A DNA stretch of 34,565 nt from Oscillospiraceae bacterium (lineage in GTDB: Bacteria > Bacillota > Clostridia > UBA1381), in assembly GCA_022509025.1 (NCBI GenBank), contig JAFLUB010000030.1, positions 1 through 34,565 of the forward strand, written 5' to 3'. Within the stretch, counting starts at the first letter, position 1; every line of letters begins with the position of its first letter. Below are positions 7,619-13,580 of the stretch, in pieces. The notes under the pieces are model-generated. The model was not told the DNA's origin. It saw only the letters and a list, made by a program, of their open reading frames with translations, and did no database searches. The translations under genes and the position numbers were made by a program.

Positions 7619-8879
7619 ATACACATTATCCGACAGTGCAATAAAAGATATCGCTGAATGTATAACAGGCGAAACGGGCGGGGCGGATATCCTCGCCTGC
7701 CGCCAGGAGGCAAGTCAGATGTGCAACCTGAATGAAATCACATACGGAAGACAAGCGACAGAAGCGGATATCCTGAAAACACTTCATGGCGGTTGGTATT
7801 CCAAAAACAGCTGGGGAAAAGGCGTGACGCAAACAGCGATTGACGCGGTAAAATTCGTTATGGTTATGGGAAACCGCGTTCTGCCGCGATATGTGACAGA
7901 GCATGACTGGTTTCCGAATGATATAATAAATCCTAAGGCGAGGAACAAATACAATGTCGGTGATGATGTTGAAAATAAATATGACTCAAAATACCAATTT
8001 TACACATTCTTCGGCGCGAATAAAGACGGTGATATAGCCGGATATTTCAAGAAGGATTATGAGAAATACAAGGACGATGTTCCGTACGGAGGTGAAACTA
8101 TGGCAAATGCAATTGATAAGGTGATTGAGATAGCCGAAGATGAAGTAGGATATCTTGAAAAGAGATCAGACAGTCAGCTTGACGACAAGACTGCGAATGT
8201 AGGCAGCAGCAACTACACCAAATACTGGCGCGATATTGCACCGGAGTATCAGGGTGAGCCTTGGTGCGCGGGATTTATAACGTGGGTATTTGTAAAAGCG
8301 TTCGGTAAGGATATGGCTGAAAAGCTTTTGAAGCATTACCCGTATGTATATTGTCCGACAATGGCGGATTTATTTACGCTCCATGCAAATCCCATGCGCG
8401 GCGATATCGTTATATTCTACCGCAACGGAGAATTTGTGCATACGGGAATAGTAACGAGCGTAAACGGTGATTATTTCACCACTGTTGAAGGAAACACTTC
8501 GGGAGGCAGTACGATAATAGAGAACGGCGGCGGAGTATATAAAAAGGGATACTACAACTCTAACCTGCCGGGAACAAAGTTCTGCCGTCCTGATTACAGC
8601 ATTATAGAAATGGAGGATTTAACTATGACACAGTATGAAGAATTGAAACAGGAAATCAAAACTTTAAAAGAAGAAAATCAAAGATTGATGGACACGGTGG
8701 AAAGCACGTTTGTCTATAACTACAATGACGAAAACATCCCTGACTGGGCGCGCCCGGCTTTAAAGGCGGCTATGGATTCGGGCGCTGTACGGGGTGACGA
8801 AAAGGGACAGCTGCACCTCAACTACAAGGACTTGCGCACAATCGTGCGTGAATACAGATGCGGATTGTATGACAAATAA
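7602..8879 (+). CDS. Modular phage endolysin with CHAP domain
   Basis: This encodes 425 residues from ATG 7602, with AGGTGAT upstream inside the holin gene. The N-terminal ~160 residues resemble cell-wall-hydrolase (SleB-like) regions of clostridial phage lysins. A CHAP amidase/endopeptidase domain follows at about 170-315, with catalytic Cys212 (EPWCAGF), His270 (FVHTG) and a VEGN motif near 286-288. A coiled coil (EELKQEIKTLKEENQRLM) then joins a C-terminal WARPALKAAMDSGAVRGD segment, probably cell-wall binding. Strong internal ribosome binding sites precede in-frame ATGs at 8100 and 8625, exactly between domains, so shorter products are likely. Confidence 0.85.
   Translation: MTAFPEYTLSDSAIKDIAECITGETGGADILACRQEASQMCNLNEITYGRQATEADILKTLHGGWYSKNSWGKGVTQTAIDAVKFVMVMGNRVLPRYVTEHDWFPNDIINPKARNKYNVGDDVENKYDSKYQFYTFFGANKDGDIAGYFKKDYEKYKDDVPYGGETMANAIDKVIEIAEDEVGYLEKRSDSQLDDKTANVGSSNYTKYWRDIAPEYQGEPWCAGFITWVFVKAFGKDMAEKLLKHYPYVYCPTMADLFTLHANPMRGDIVIFYRNGEFVHTGIVTSVNGDYFTTVEGNTSGGSTIIENGGGVYKKGYYNSNLPGTKFCRPDYSIIEMEDLTMTQYEELKQEIKTLKEENQRLMDTVESTFVYNYNDENIPDWARPALKAAMDSGAVRGDEKGQLHLNYKDLRTIVREYRCGLYDK
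8088..8102 (+). promoter_or_regulatory. Internal ribosome binding site and start for a CHAP-only product
   Basis: GGAGGTGA at 8088-8095 lies 7 bases ahead of an in-frame ATG at 8100. Initiation here would give 259 residues: the CHAP domain, coiled coil and wall-binding part without the N-terminal hydrolase-like domain. The Shine-Dalgarno match is better than that of the gene's own start. Confidence 0.55.
8612..8627 (+). promoter_or_regulatory. Internal ribosome binding site and start for the C-terminal domain alone
   Basis: GGAGG at 8612-8616 lies 8 bases ahead of an in-frame ATG at 8625 (MTQYEELK). The product would be 84 residues: the coiled coil and the putative wall-binding domain. Separately translated binding domains that oligomerise with the full lysin are known for clostridial phage endolysins. 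The use of this start is inferred. Confidence 0.5.
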
Positions 8880-8950
8880 TTCGGGATTAAAATAATTCCC
8901 ATTTTGAGATATATTCCATATTATATAATATAGATTATTGAAAGTAATGA

Positions 8951-9116
8951 TTAACGTGATAACTCACGTTAATAGGATTTAATTGCCCGTGCGAGTTTTT
9001 TCTCGCAAAGCTTCGAAAAACGCACATGGGCATAATATCCATTTAACGCTTTATCTGCCCACGATAAGGATGTTAAAAATTTTATTAAAATTTGTGGGCA
9101 GAAAGGCTATGGATAT
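8951..9116 (+). promoter_or_regulatory. Pseudoknotted leader element, copy A
   Basis: About 166 bases at roughly 85% identity to 13410-13574. Pairings are P1 8951-8959/8964-8972; P2 8984-8993/9021-9032 with a two-base bulge, enclosing or competing with hairpin 8991-8995/9002-9006; P3 9035-9042/9109-9116; P5 9043-9048/9071-9076; P4 9054-9062/9094-9102. P4 and P5 interleave, forming a pseudoknot closed by P3. AGAAAGG lies between P4 and P3, and a tiny ORF (ATG 9109 to TAA 9132) begins inside P3 and overlaps the start of the next gene. TATAAT-like sequence lies ~20 bases upstream, so this is probably 5' UTR. It matches no riboswitch class I know. Confidence 0.6.
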
Positions 9117-9121
9117 TTATT

Positions 9122-9607
9122 ATGGAATATAACAGAGCAGCGGCAGTGGCGTATGCCAAACGATGGGCATACGGCAGAAACCCCGCCTATTATGATTTTT
9201 CGGATTTGGGAGGCGACTGCACCAATTTTGCATCGCAGTGTATTTATGCAGGAAGCGGTATCATGAACTACACGCCTGTTTACGGTTGGTATTATATTTC
9301 TCTGAACGACCGCGCTCCCGCATGGACGGGAGTTGAAGAGCTTTACCGATTCCTGACAACAAATCGCGGACCCGGACCGCGCGCGATATTGACGGATTTA
9401 TCCCAGATACAAAACGGCGATATAATCCAGCTGCGGTTTGGTGAAAATAAACGTTTCGACCATTCTCCGGTAGTGGTTGACGCCGGAAACAGAACGCCCG
9501 GTAGTATTTTAGTTGCGGCGCATTCCTATGACGTGGACTGCCGTCCGCTTGCATCGTACAGGTATCTCGGGATTCGTCCGCTCCATATAACAAATGTCGG
9601 GGAATAA
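9122..9607 (+). CDS. Amidase_6-type (putative amidase domain) cell-wall protein
   Basis: This encodes 161 residues from ATG 9122. The whole protein matches the putative amidase (amidase_6) domain: RAAAVAYAKRWAYGRNPAYYDF, then the catalytic-Cys motif GGDCTNFASQC near residue 35, the His motif FDHSPVV near 115 and a late AHSYD. These are papain-like cysteine hydrolases that act on peptide or cell-wall amide bonds. There is no signal peptide, so export through the holin or a cytoplasmic role is possible. It follows the endolysin at 240 bases, with the structured leader between them and a terminator after it, so it is a separate unit. A longer TTG start at 9092 would lie within the leader and is less likely. 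Confidence 0.8.
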   Translation: MEYNRAAAVAYAKRWAYGRNPAYYDFSDLGGDCTNFASQCIYAGSGIMNYTPVYGWYYISLNDRAPAWTGVEELYRFLTTNRGPGPRAILTDLSQIQNGDIIQLRFGENKRFDHSPVVVDAGNRTPGSILVAAHSYDVDCRPLASYRYLGIRPLHITNVGE

Positions 9608-9651
9608 AGAGTATGTTTGGCGCTATGGAGAAATTAAAGAAGGGCATAAAC

Positions 9652-9686
9652 AAGGGTTTGGAACAATTTCCAAACCCTTATTTTAT
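9652..9686 (+). terminator. Intrinsic terminator after the amidase gene
   Basis: A 12-bp stem (9652-9663 with 9668-9679) with a 4-base loop is followed by ATTTTATTA. It marks the right end of the prophage-like lysis region. Confidence 0.75.
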
Positions 9687-9795
9687 TATCCGAAATATCT
9701 CTTTAAAAGACCTTCAGGGTCATTAATATATAATAATTTTTTTGTCAATTTGCGCGCGGCGTATTTTTTATCTGTTCGCAGTCCGGCAAAATACG

Positions 9796-9824
9796 TTGCA
9801 ATGCGCATTTATATATGGTATAAT
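9796..9824 (+). promoter_or_regulatory. Promoter of the SH3b lipoprotein gene
   Basis: TTGCAA at 9796-9801 and TATAAT at 9819-9824 are separated by 17 bases, with TGG before the -10 hexamer, 29 bases upstream of the start codon. Confidence 0.7.
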
Positions 9825-9853
9825 TCATATAAAAAAGGAAGGATGACAAAAAA

Positions 9854-10645
9854 ATGAAAAAAACAATAACTATAATACTTGTATCTGTTATGGCTGTATC
9901 GGCACTGGTGGGATGCTCACGGGAGGCGGCAGAACCAACGGAAGCTCCGGTGGAATATGTGACCAAATACGTGACAAACACTGATAAGCTCGATATACGG
10001 GAGCAGCCATCCAACGATGCGTCAATAATATGCAGCATAGACAAAAATGCGCCTGTCAGCTTTGTCGAGGATTCTCAGAACGGTTATTCCAAAGTAGTAT
10101 ACAACGGAGTTACGGGATATGCATTAGCATCATATCTTACGAAGCAGGAGCCTGAACCTGCGGACGAAGCAGTGGCGGCAATAAACACTGTTCAAAGTAA
10201 TGATTCCGTACATAGCAAGCCGGCTCCGCCGCCGGCAAATAACGGCGGTACCTCTTCCATAATAAGCAACAGAAGCGACAGCGAAATAGAAGACTACATC
10301 ACATCGTATGTTCGTCCGTTATACAATGAGGTAAACAGTAATCTTAATAGTTATTCCGCATCAGTTTCCAACGGTGTTAAATATTGGCATGACGGTAAAG
10401 GATACATAAAAAAAGAATTTCCATCCTCAGTAAATAACTACGGCTATACAAGAGAGTATTATTATGATACGGACAGTGGAAGAATTGCTTTCGCATTTAT
10501 TTACAGCGGTACTACAGAATATAGATTATATTTCCGTACAAATCAGTTGGTGCGTTTTATAGCTCCTAACGGTGACGTGATGAACAACCCTAAATCTGCG
10601 GAGGCTCTGACGATGGGTGAATATGTGATTTCCGAAGCGTATTAA
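9854..10645 (+). CDS. Lipoprotein with SH3b domain
   Basis: This encodes 263 residues. A lipoprotein signal ends in the lipobox LVGC with Cys21. A bacterial SH3 domain follows at about residues 38-96 (TDKLDIREQPSNDASII … VTGYALASYL), then a Pro/Asn-rich linker (~105-150) and an unrecognised C-terminal region rich in Tyr and Ser. It is anchored outside the membrane, and SH3b domains usually bind peptidoglycan peptides. It is transcribed alone, with a promoter at 9796 and a terminator at 10687. The C-terminal function is unknown. Confidence 0.8.
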   Translation: MKKTITIILVSVMAVSALVGCSREAAEPTEAPVEYVTKYVTNTDKLDIREQPSNDASIICSIDKNAPVSFVEDSQNGYSKVVYNGVTGYALASYLTKQEPEPADEAVAAINTVQSNDSVHSKPAPPPANNGGTSSIISNRSDSEIEDYITSYVRPLYNEVNSNLNSYSASVSNGVKYWHDGKGYIKKEFPSSVNNYGYTREYYYDTDSGRIAFAFIYSGTTEYRLYFRTNQLVRFIAPNGDVMNNPKSAEALTMGEYVISEAY

Positions 10646-10686
10646 AGAGGAAACACGATATATATATTAAAGAAAAAAATTACTAG

Positions 10687-10719
10687 GCGGCGGAGTAAAA
10701 TCTGCCGCTTTTTTATTTT
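10687..10719 (+). terminator. Intrinsic terminator after the lipoprotein gene
   Basis: GCGGCGGA (10687-10694) pairs with TCTGCCGC (10701-10708), followed by six T and further AT-rich sequence. Confidence 0.75.
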
Positions 10720-10803
10720 CTGATTTTGATGATTTTACACGCTTTTAAAGTGTATAAAATAAAGAAAGTACAAGAACAGTACAAGTCAGGCGGCGGAAAG
10801 GCG

Positions 10804-10840
10804 CAAAAAAAGAGCCTGTCTGTTTTTGGACAAGCTCTTA
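10804..10840 (-). terminator. Terminator of the rubrerythrin gene
   Basis: Read on the minus strand, AAGAGC-TTGTCC pairs imperfectly with the later CAGACAG-GCTCTT around an A-rich loop, and a run of T follows (the A-run at 10805-10811 on the plus strand). It lies about 40 bases past the stop codon. Confidence 0.65.
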
Positions 10841-10880
10841 TAAAGTACTTTATTTCATTAGGTTTTATCAGGATTTAGGC

Positions 10881-11432
10881 TTAACCGAAATATCTCTTTA
10901 AAAGACCCTCAAAGCCCTTGCCGTGTCTCGCTTCATCCTTTGCCATTTCATGAACAGTGTCATGGATTGCGTCGTAGTTTAATTCCTTAGCTCTCTTTGC
11001 AAGGTCTAACTTACCTGCTGTTGCGCCGCACTCAGCCTCAGCTCTTAATTCTAAGTTCTTCTTTGTGGACGGAGTTACAACCTCGCCTAAAAGCTCAGCA
11101 AACTTTGCAGCGTGCTCAGCCTCTTCAAGAGCGGCTCTCATATAGAACTCGCCGATTTCAGGATAGCCTTCTCTGATAGCCTGACGGCTCATAGCTATGT
11201 ACATACCAACCTCTGTGCACTCGCCTTCAAAGTTAGCCTTTAATCCTTCATATACATCAGCCTCAACCTTATCCTTTGCGCCTACGCCGATAACGTGCTC
11301 ACAAACGAAATTAAGAGAACCCTCCTGCATTACTGTGAACTTTGAGCCAGGAACGCCGCACTGTGGACATTTTTCAGGTGGCTCGTTACCCTCATGAACA
11401 TAACCACATACGGGACATACATACTTTGCCAT
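10881..11432 (-). CDS. Reverse rubrerythrin (N-terminal rubredoxin, C-terminal diiron domain)
   Basis: This encodes 183 residues. The order is reversed relative to classical rubrerythrin: a rubredoxin-like centre comes first (Cys6, Cys9, Cys22, Cys25), then a four-helix ferritin-like diiron domain (about 50-183) with the expected Glu and ExxH pairs ([31 protein letters not shown]). In clostridia such proteins reduce hydrogen peroxide and oxygen with electrons from NADH through a rubredoxin oxidoreductase, and protect the anaerobe. It has a consensus promoter and its own terminator, so it is monocistronic. Peroxide-responsive control by PerR is typical for the family, but I see no clear PerR box. 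Confidence 0.9.
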   Translation of the reverse strand: MAKYVCPVCGYVHEGNEPPEKCPQCGVPGSKFTVMQEGSLNFVCEHVIGVGAKDKVEADVYEGLKANFEGECTEVGMYIAMSRQAIREGYPEIGEFYMRAALEEAEHAAKFAELLGEVVTPSTKKNLELRAEAECGATAGKLDLAKRAKELNYDAIHDTVHEMAKDEARHGKGFEGLLKRYFG

Positions 11433-11474
11433 AATTTTTTCCTCCCTGATTTTAAATATAATTTTAACTCTGTA

Positions 11475-11503
11475 ATTATAACATTTCTTACTATGTTTGT
11501 CAA
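11475..11503 (-). promoter_or_regulatory. Strong promoter of the rubrerythrin gene
   Basis: On the minus strand TTGACA (11503-11498) and TATAAT (11480-11475) are both perfect consensus with a 17-base spacer. It predicts high expression, as is usual for rubrerythrins. Confidence 0.8.
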
Positions 11504-11536
11504 TATCGTTAGATACCGATATACAACAAATACGCG

Positions 11537-12376
11537 TCAGATAACAGCAAATAAAATTCCGCTTATAATAACTGCAGCACAGATAAGCTTATACAAAGTC
11601 CTTTGTTCTTTAAACACAAGTCTGCCGCCTATAATAGTAATCATAACCGAACATTGCTTTATAAGCGTCATTGCGACAACTGTGCTGTCCGGGTCGGCGC
11701 AGGCAATAAAAAGAGCCTTGTCGCCTATAACAAACAATACGCTGAGTAGTATAATCCAGTAATTTTTACACAGCGCGCGCCAGTCGATTTTTGTCCTTGT
11801 GAAAATCATATACCCAAAATACAGGATAAGCAAAAAGAACATATACCAGAACTGAAGCTGACCGCTGTTCATATGCTGCATGAGCATTTTATCGAGAAGC
11901 TCTGATACCGCGTTACCCAAGCATGATATCAGCACAAGAAATATGTATATGGATTTTGTTTTTTCATCCTTTCCCTTGCCGCCAAGATTGACGAATAAAA
12001 GCCCCGCAAGCACAAGCAGCATTCCTATAGCCTTGTGCGGGGTGAGCGTTTCCTGGAGCACTATCATACCGAGCGCCGTAGCGAAAATCACGCGCGACAT
12101 ATCCATAATCCCGTAAAATCCTATAGGCAGCTTTTTTATCGCCCTGAAACCGCATATCCACGCTATAAATATTATTACGGATTTTATCATTATAAAGCCT
12201 ATATAATGAAAGTCTGTCGAAAGCGCGTTTTTCGTCTCCGGCAGAACGAAAAGAAAGCTTATTACCGTGTAGAAAAACAGTACCTCCATGGCAGAGTTTT
12301 TCTCCATTGCCTTTTTCTTTATAATATCTCTTATACCCTTTAATACCCCGTAAAGGCATACGAGTCCTATCCACAT
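11537..12376 (-). CDS. EamA/DMT-family transporter
   Basis: This encodes 279 residues with about ten hydrophobic segments arranged as two repeats of roughly 135 residues, the architecture of the EamA drug/metabolite transporter superfamily. Conserved features include the segment [28 protein letters not shown] closing the first repeat and a similar [21 protein letters not shown] closing the second. It is a cytoplasmic-membrane exporter of a small metabolite; the substrate cannot be read from the sequence. It is transcribed toward the rubrerythrin gene, whose promoter lies just past its stop. Confidence 0.85.
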   Translation of the reverse strand: MWIGLVCLYGVLKGIRDIIKKKAMEKNSAMEVLFFYTVISFLFVLPETKNALSTDFHYIGFIMIKSVIIFIAWICGFRAIKKLPIGFYGIMDMSRVIFATALGMIVLQETLTPHKAIGMLLVLAGLLFVNLGGKGKDEKTKSIYIFLVLISCLGNAVSELLDKMLMQHMNSGQLQFWYMFFLLILYFGYMIFTRTKIDWRALCKNYWIILLSVLFVIGDKALFIACADPDSTVVAMTLIKQCSVMITIIGGRLVFKEQRTLYKLICAAVIISGILFAVI

Positions 12377-12440
12377 TTTTATTCAACCCCGTTTAAATAT
12401 AATAAAACCGTGCAAGATGCAACGAGAATTTTTCCCAAAC

Positions 12441-13043
12441 TTAATCTTCCCATGGGCGGATTCTGTATGTCACGCCAATTCGTTTACAGATTGCCGCGCA
12501 CTTCTCTTCCTCGTCCTCGGTGAGAGTTGTGGAGACGGTTGAAAGAATAACCTCTTTAACGTAATTCTTCACATTCTCCGCAAACTTTAGCATCGCGTCA
12601 AATGACTCTATCCCGAACTTACTCCGTGTAAGCTCTAAATAACGCTCTTTGTTAGGAGTGTTGAGACTTATTGATACTATGTCAATAAGTCCCTCAAACA
12701 TCGGCGCGGTATTTTTTTCGTGAATAAGGTCACTGAGACCGTTCGTGTTTATCCGTATCGTTTTATTGTACTTTTCTTTTATAAAACGGCAGACCTCAAG
12801 AACATCGTCAAGACGCTCTGTCGGCTCACCGAATCCGCAGAATACGACCTCTCCGTATTTATTTATATCAAATTTCTCAAATTCTGCCTTTACTTCATCC
12901 ACGCTTGGTTCTCTCTGAAGCCACAGACTGCCGGAATTATTCATTTCATCACGCGTCTGACGCAGGCAGAACGTGCATGCGCAAGGGCATTTGTTTGTCA
13001 TGTTTACATATAAATTATTGTGTACCTCATACAGTATTACCAT
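12441..13043 (-). CDS. Radical SAM protein, TatD-associated type
   Basis: This encodes 200 residues. The start is taken at the internal ATG 13043 because GGAGGT (13056-13051 on the minus strand) lies 7 bases ahead of it; the ATG at 13058 overlaps that site. The 4Fe-4S cluster motif CxxxCxxC is Cys19, Cys23, Cys26 (CPCACTFC). VVFCGFGEPTERL supplies the GGE-like SAM contact, followed by RINTNG and VSISLNTPN. The short length and the ending match the 'TatD-linked radical SAM' family (TIGR04038 type), often next to tatD. No tatD is in this window. The substrate is unknown. Confidence 0.8.
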   Translation of the reverse strand: MVILYEVHNNLYVNMTNKCPCACTFCLRQTRDEMNNSGSLWLQREPSVDEVKAEFEKFDINKYGEVVFCGFGEPTERLDDVLEVCRFIKEKYNKTIRINTNGLSDLIHEKNTAPMFEGLIDIVSISLNTPNKERYLELTRSKFGIESFDAMLKFAENVKNYVKEVILSTVSTTLTEDEEEKCAAICKRIGVTYRIRPWED

Positions 13044-13087
13044 AATAGTTACCTCCATTTCGCCACCTTATAGCGGTACAAATTTTA

Positions 13088-13285
13088 ACGTGGAAAAGGC
13101 TGGTCGCAAATTACATTTGCTGCTCGCCCATGCAACCTGGAACCAAGCAGATTTCCCTTTTGGGGAACACCGACATATGCTGTCCGAAAAAGGGTGAGAT
13201 GAGCTGTTTATTGTGGAACAACGAGGTTCCGGGGCACCCACACGCAATTTGTTAATTGCGTATGTGGGTCGGGTTCTTCTTTTTC
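13088..13285 (+). ncRNA. Candidate structured ~200-nt noncoding RNA
   Basis: No credible ORF lies here, but pairing is extensive: GCAAAT/ATTTGC at the 5' side, CCTGGAACC (from about 13134) with GGTTCCGGG (about 13226), CCCTTTT with AAAAGGG enclosing GACA/TGTC, and a closing terminator hairpin 13237-13249/13254-13268 followed by a T-rich run. The 5' and 3' ends are also partly complementary. The rod shape, length and lone position recall 6S RNA, but I cannot match the conserved 6S bubble with certainty. SRP RNA, tmRNA and RNase P signatures are absent. It diverges from the radical SAM gene. Confidence 0.45.
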
Positions 13286-13330
13286 GCGTTAACGTATACT
13301 ATTCTATCATACTTTCCCTGAACAGTCAAA

Positions 13331-13376
13331 AAAAATCACGAATATTTTACAAAATATAGTGATTTTTATTTTCTTT
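13331..13376 (+). terminator. AT-rich hairpin with T-run upstream of the arabinofuranosidase unit
   Basis: Paired arms 13331-13339/13359-13367 and 13342-13348/13351-13357 make a long hairpin followed by TATTTTCTTTTAT. It may be a backup terminator for the ncRNA upstream. A -10-like TGGTAGAAT (hexamer at 13382-13387) follows and could be the promoter of the leader and the arabinofuranosidase gene. Confidence 0.5.
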
Positions 13377-13409
13377 TATGGTAGAATGAATTTATCTGCA
13401 TGAAAGGAA

Positions 13410-13574
13410 TTAACGTGACAAGTCACGTTAATCAGATTTAATTGCCTGTGCGAGTATTTTCTCGCAGGCTTTGAAAATCGCACATGGGTAAAATATCCAT
13501 TTAACGCCTTGTCTGCCCACGATAAGTGCGTTAAGATTTTCATTACTATTTGTGGGCAGAAAGGCTATGGATAT
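13410..13574 (+). promoter_or_regulatory. Pseudoknotted leader element, copy B
   Basis: This is the second copy of the element at 8951-9116. Pairings are P1 13410-13418/13423-13431; P2 13443-13452/13479-13490; P3 13493-13500/13567-13574; P5 13501-13507/13528-13534 (7 bp, one more than in copy A); P4 13512-13520/13552-13560. P2 changes between copies (TGCCC/GGGCA against TGCCT/GGGTA) keep pairing through G-T wobbles. A five-codon ORF (ATG 13567, MDILS) ends in TGA overlapping the arabinofuranosidase ATG as ATGA. It lies ~23 bases past a -10-like hexamer, so it should be transcribed as a 5' UTR. Confidence 0.6.
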
Positions 13575-13580
13575 TTTATC

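Noticed and set aside
8951-9116. Identification of the leader as a known riboswitch (T-box, c-di-GMP, ZTP, SAM, preQ1)
   Set aside because: None of the conserved cores I know for those classes is present. Only the general idea of a pseudoknotted leader is shared.
11964-12386. A 140-residue minus-strand ORF overlapping the EamA transporter gene
   Set aside because: It lies in another frame of a clear ten-segment membrane protein, is Arg/Gly/Tyr-rich in a way typical of shadow frames, and shows no known motif.
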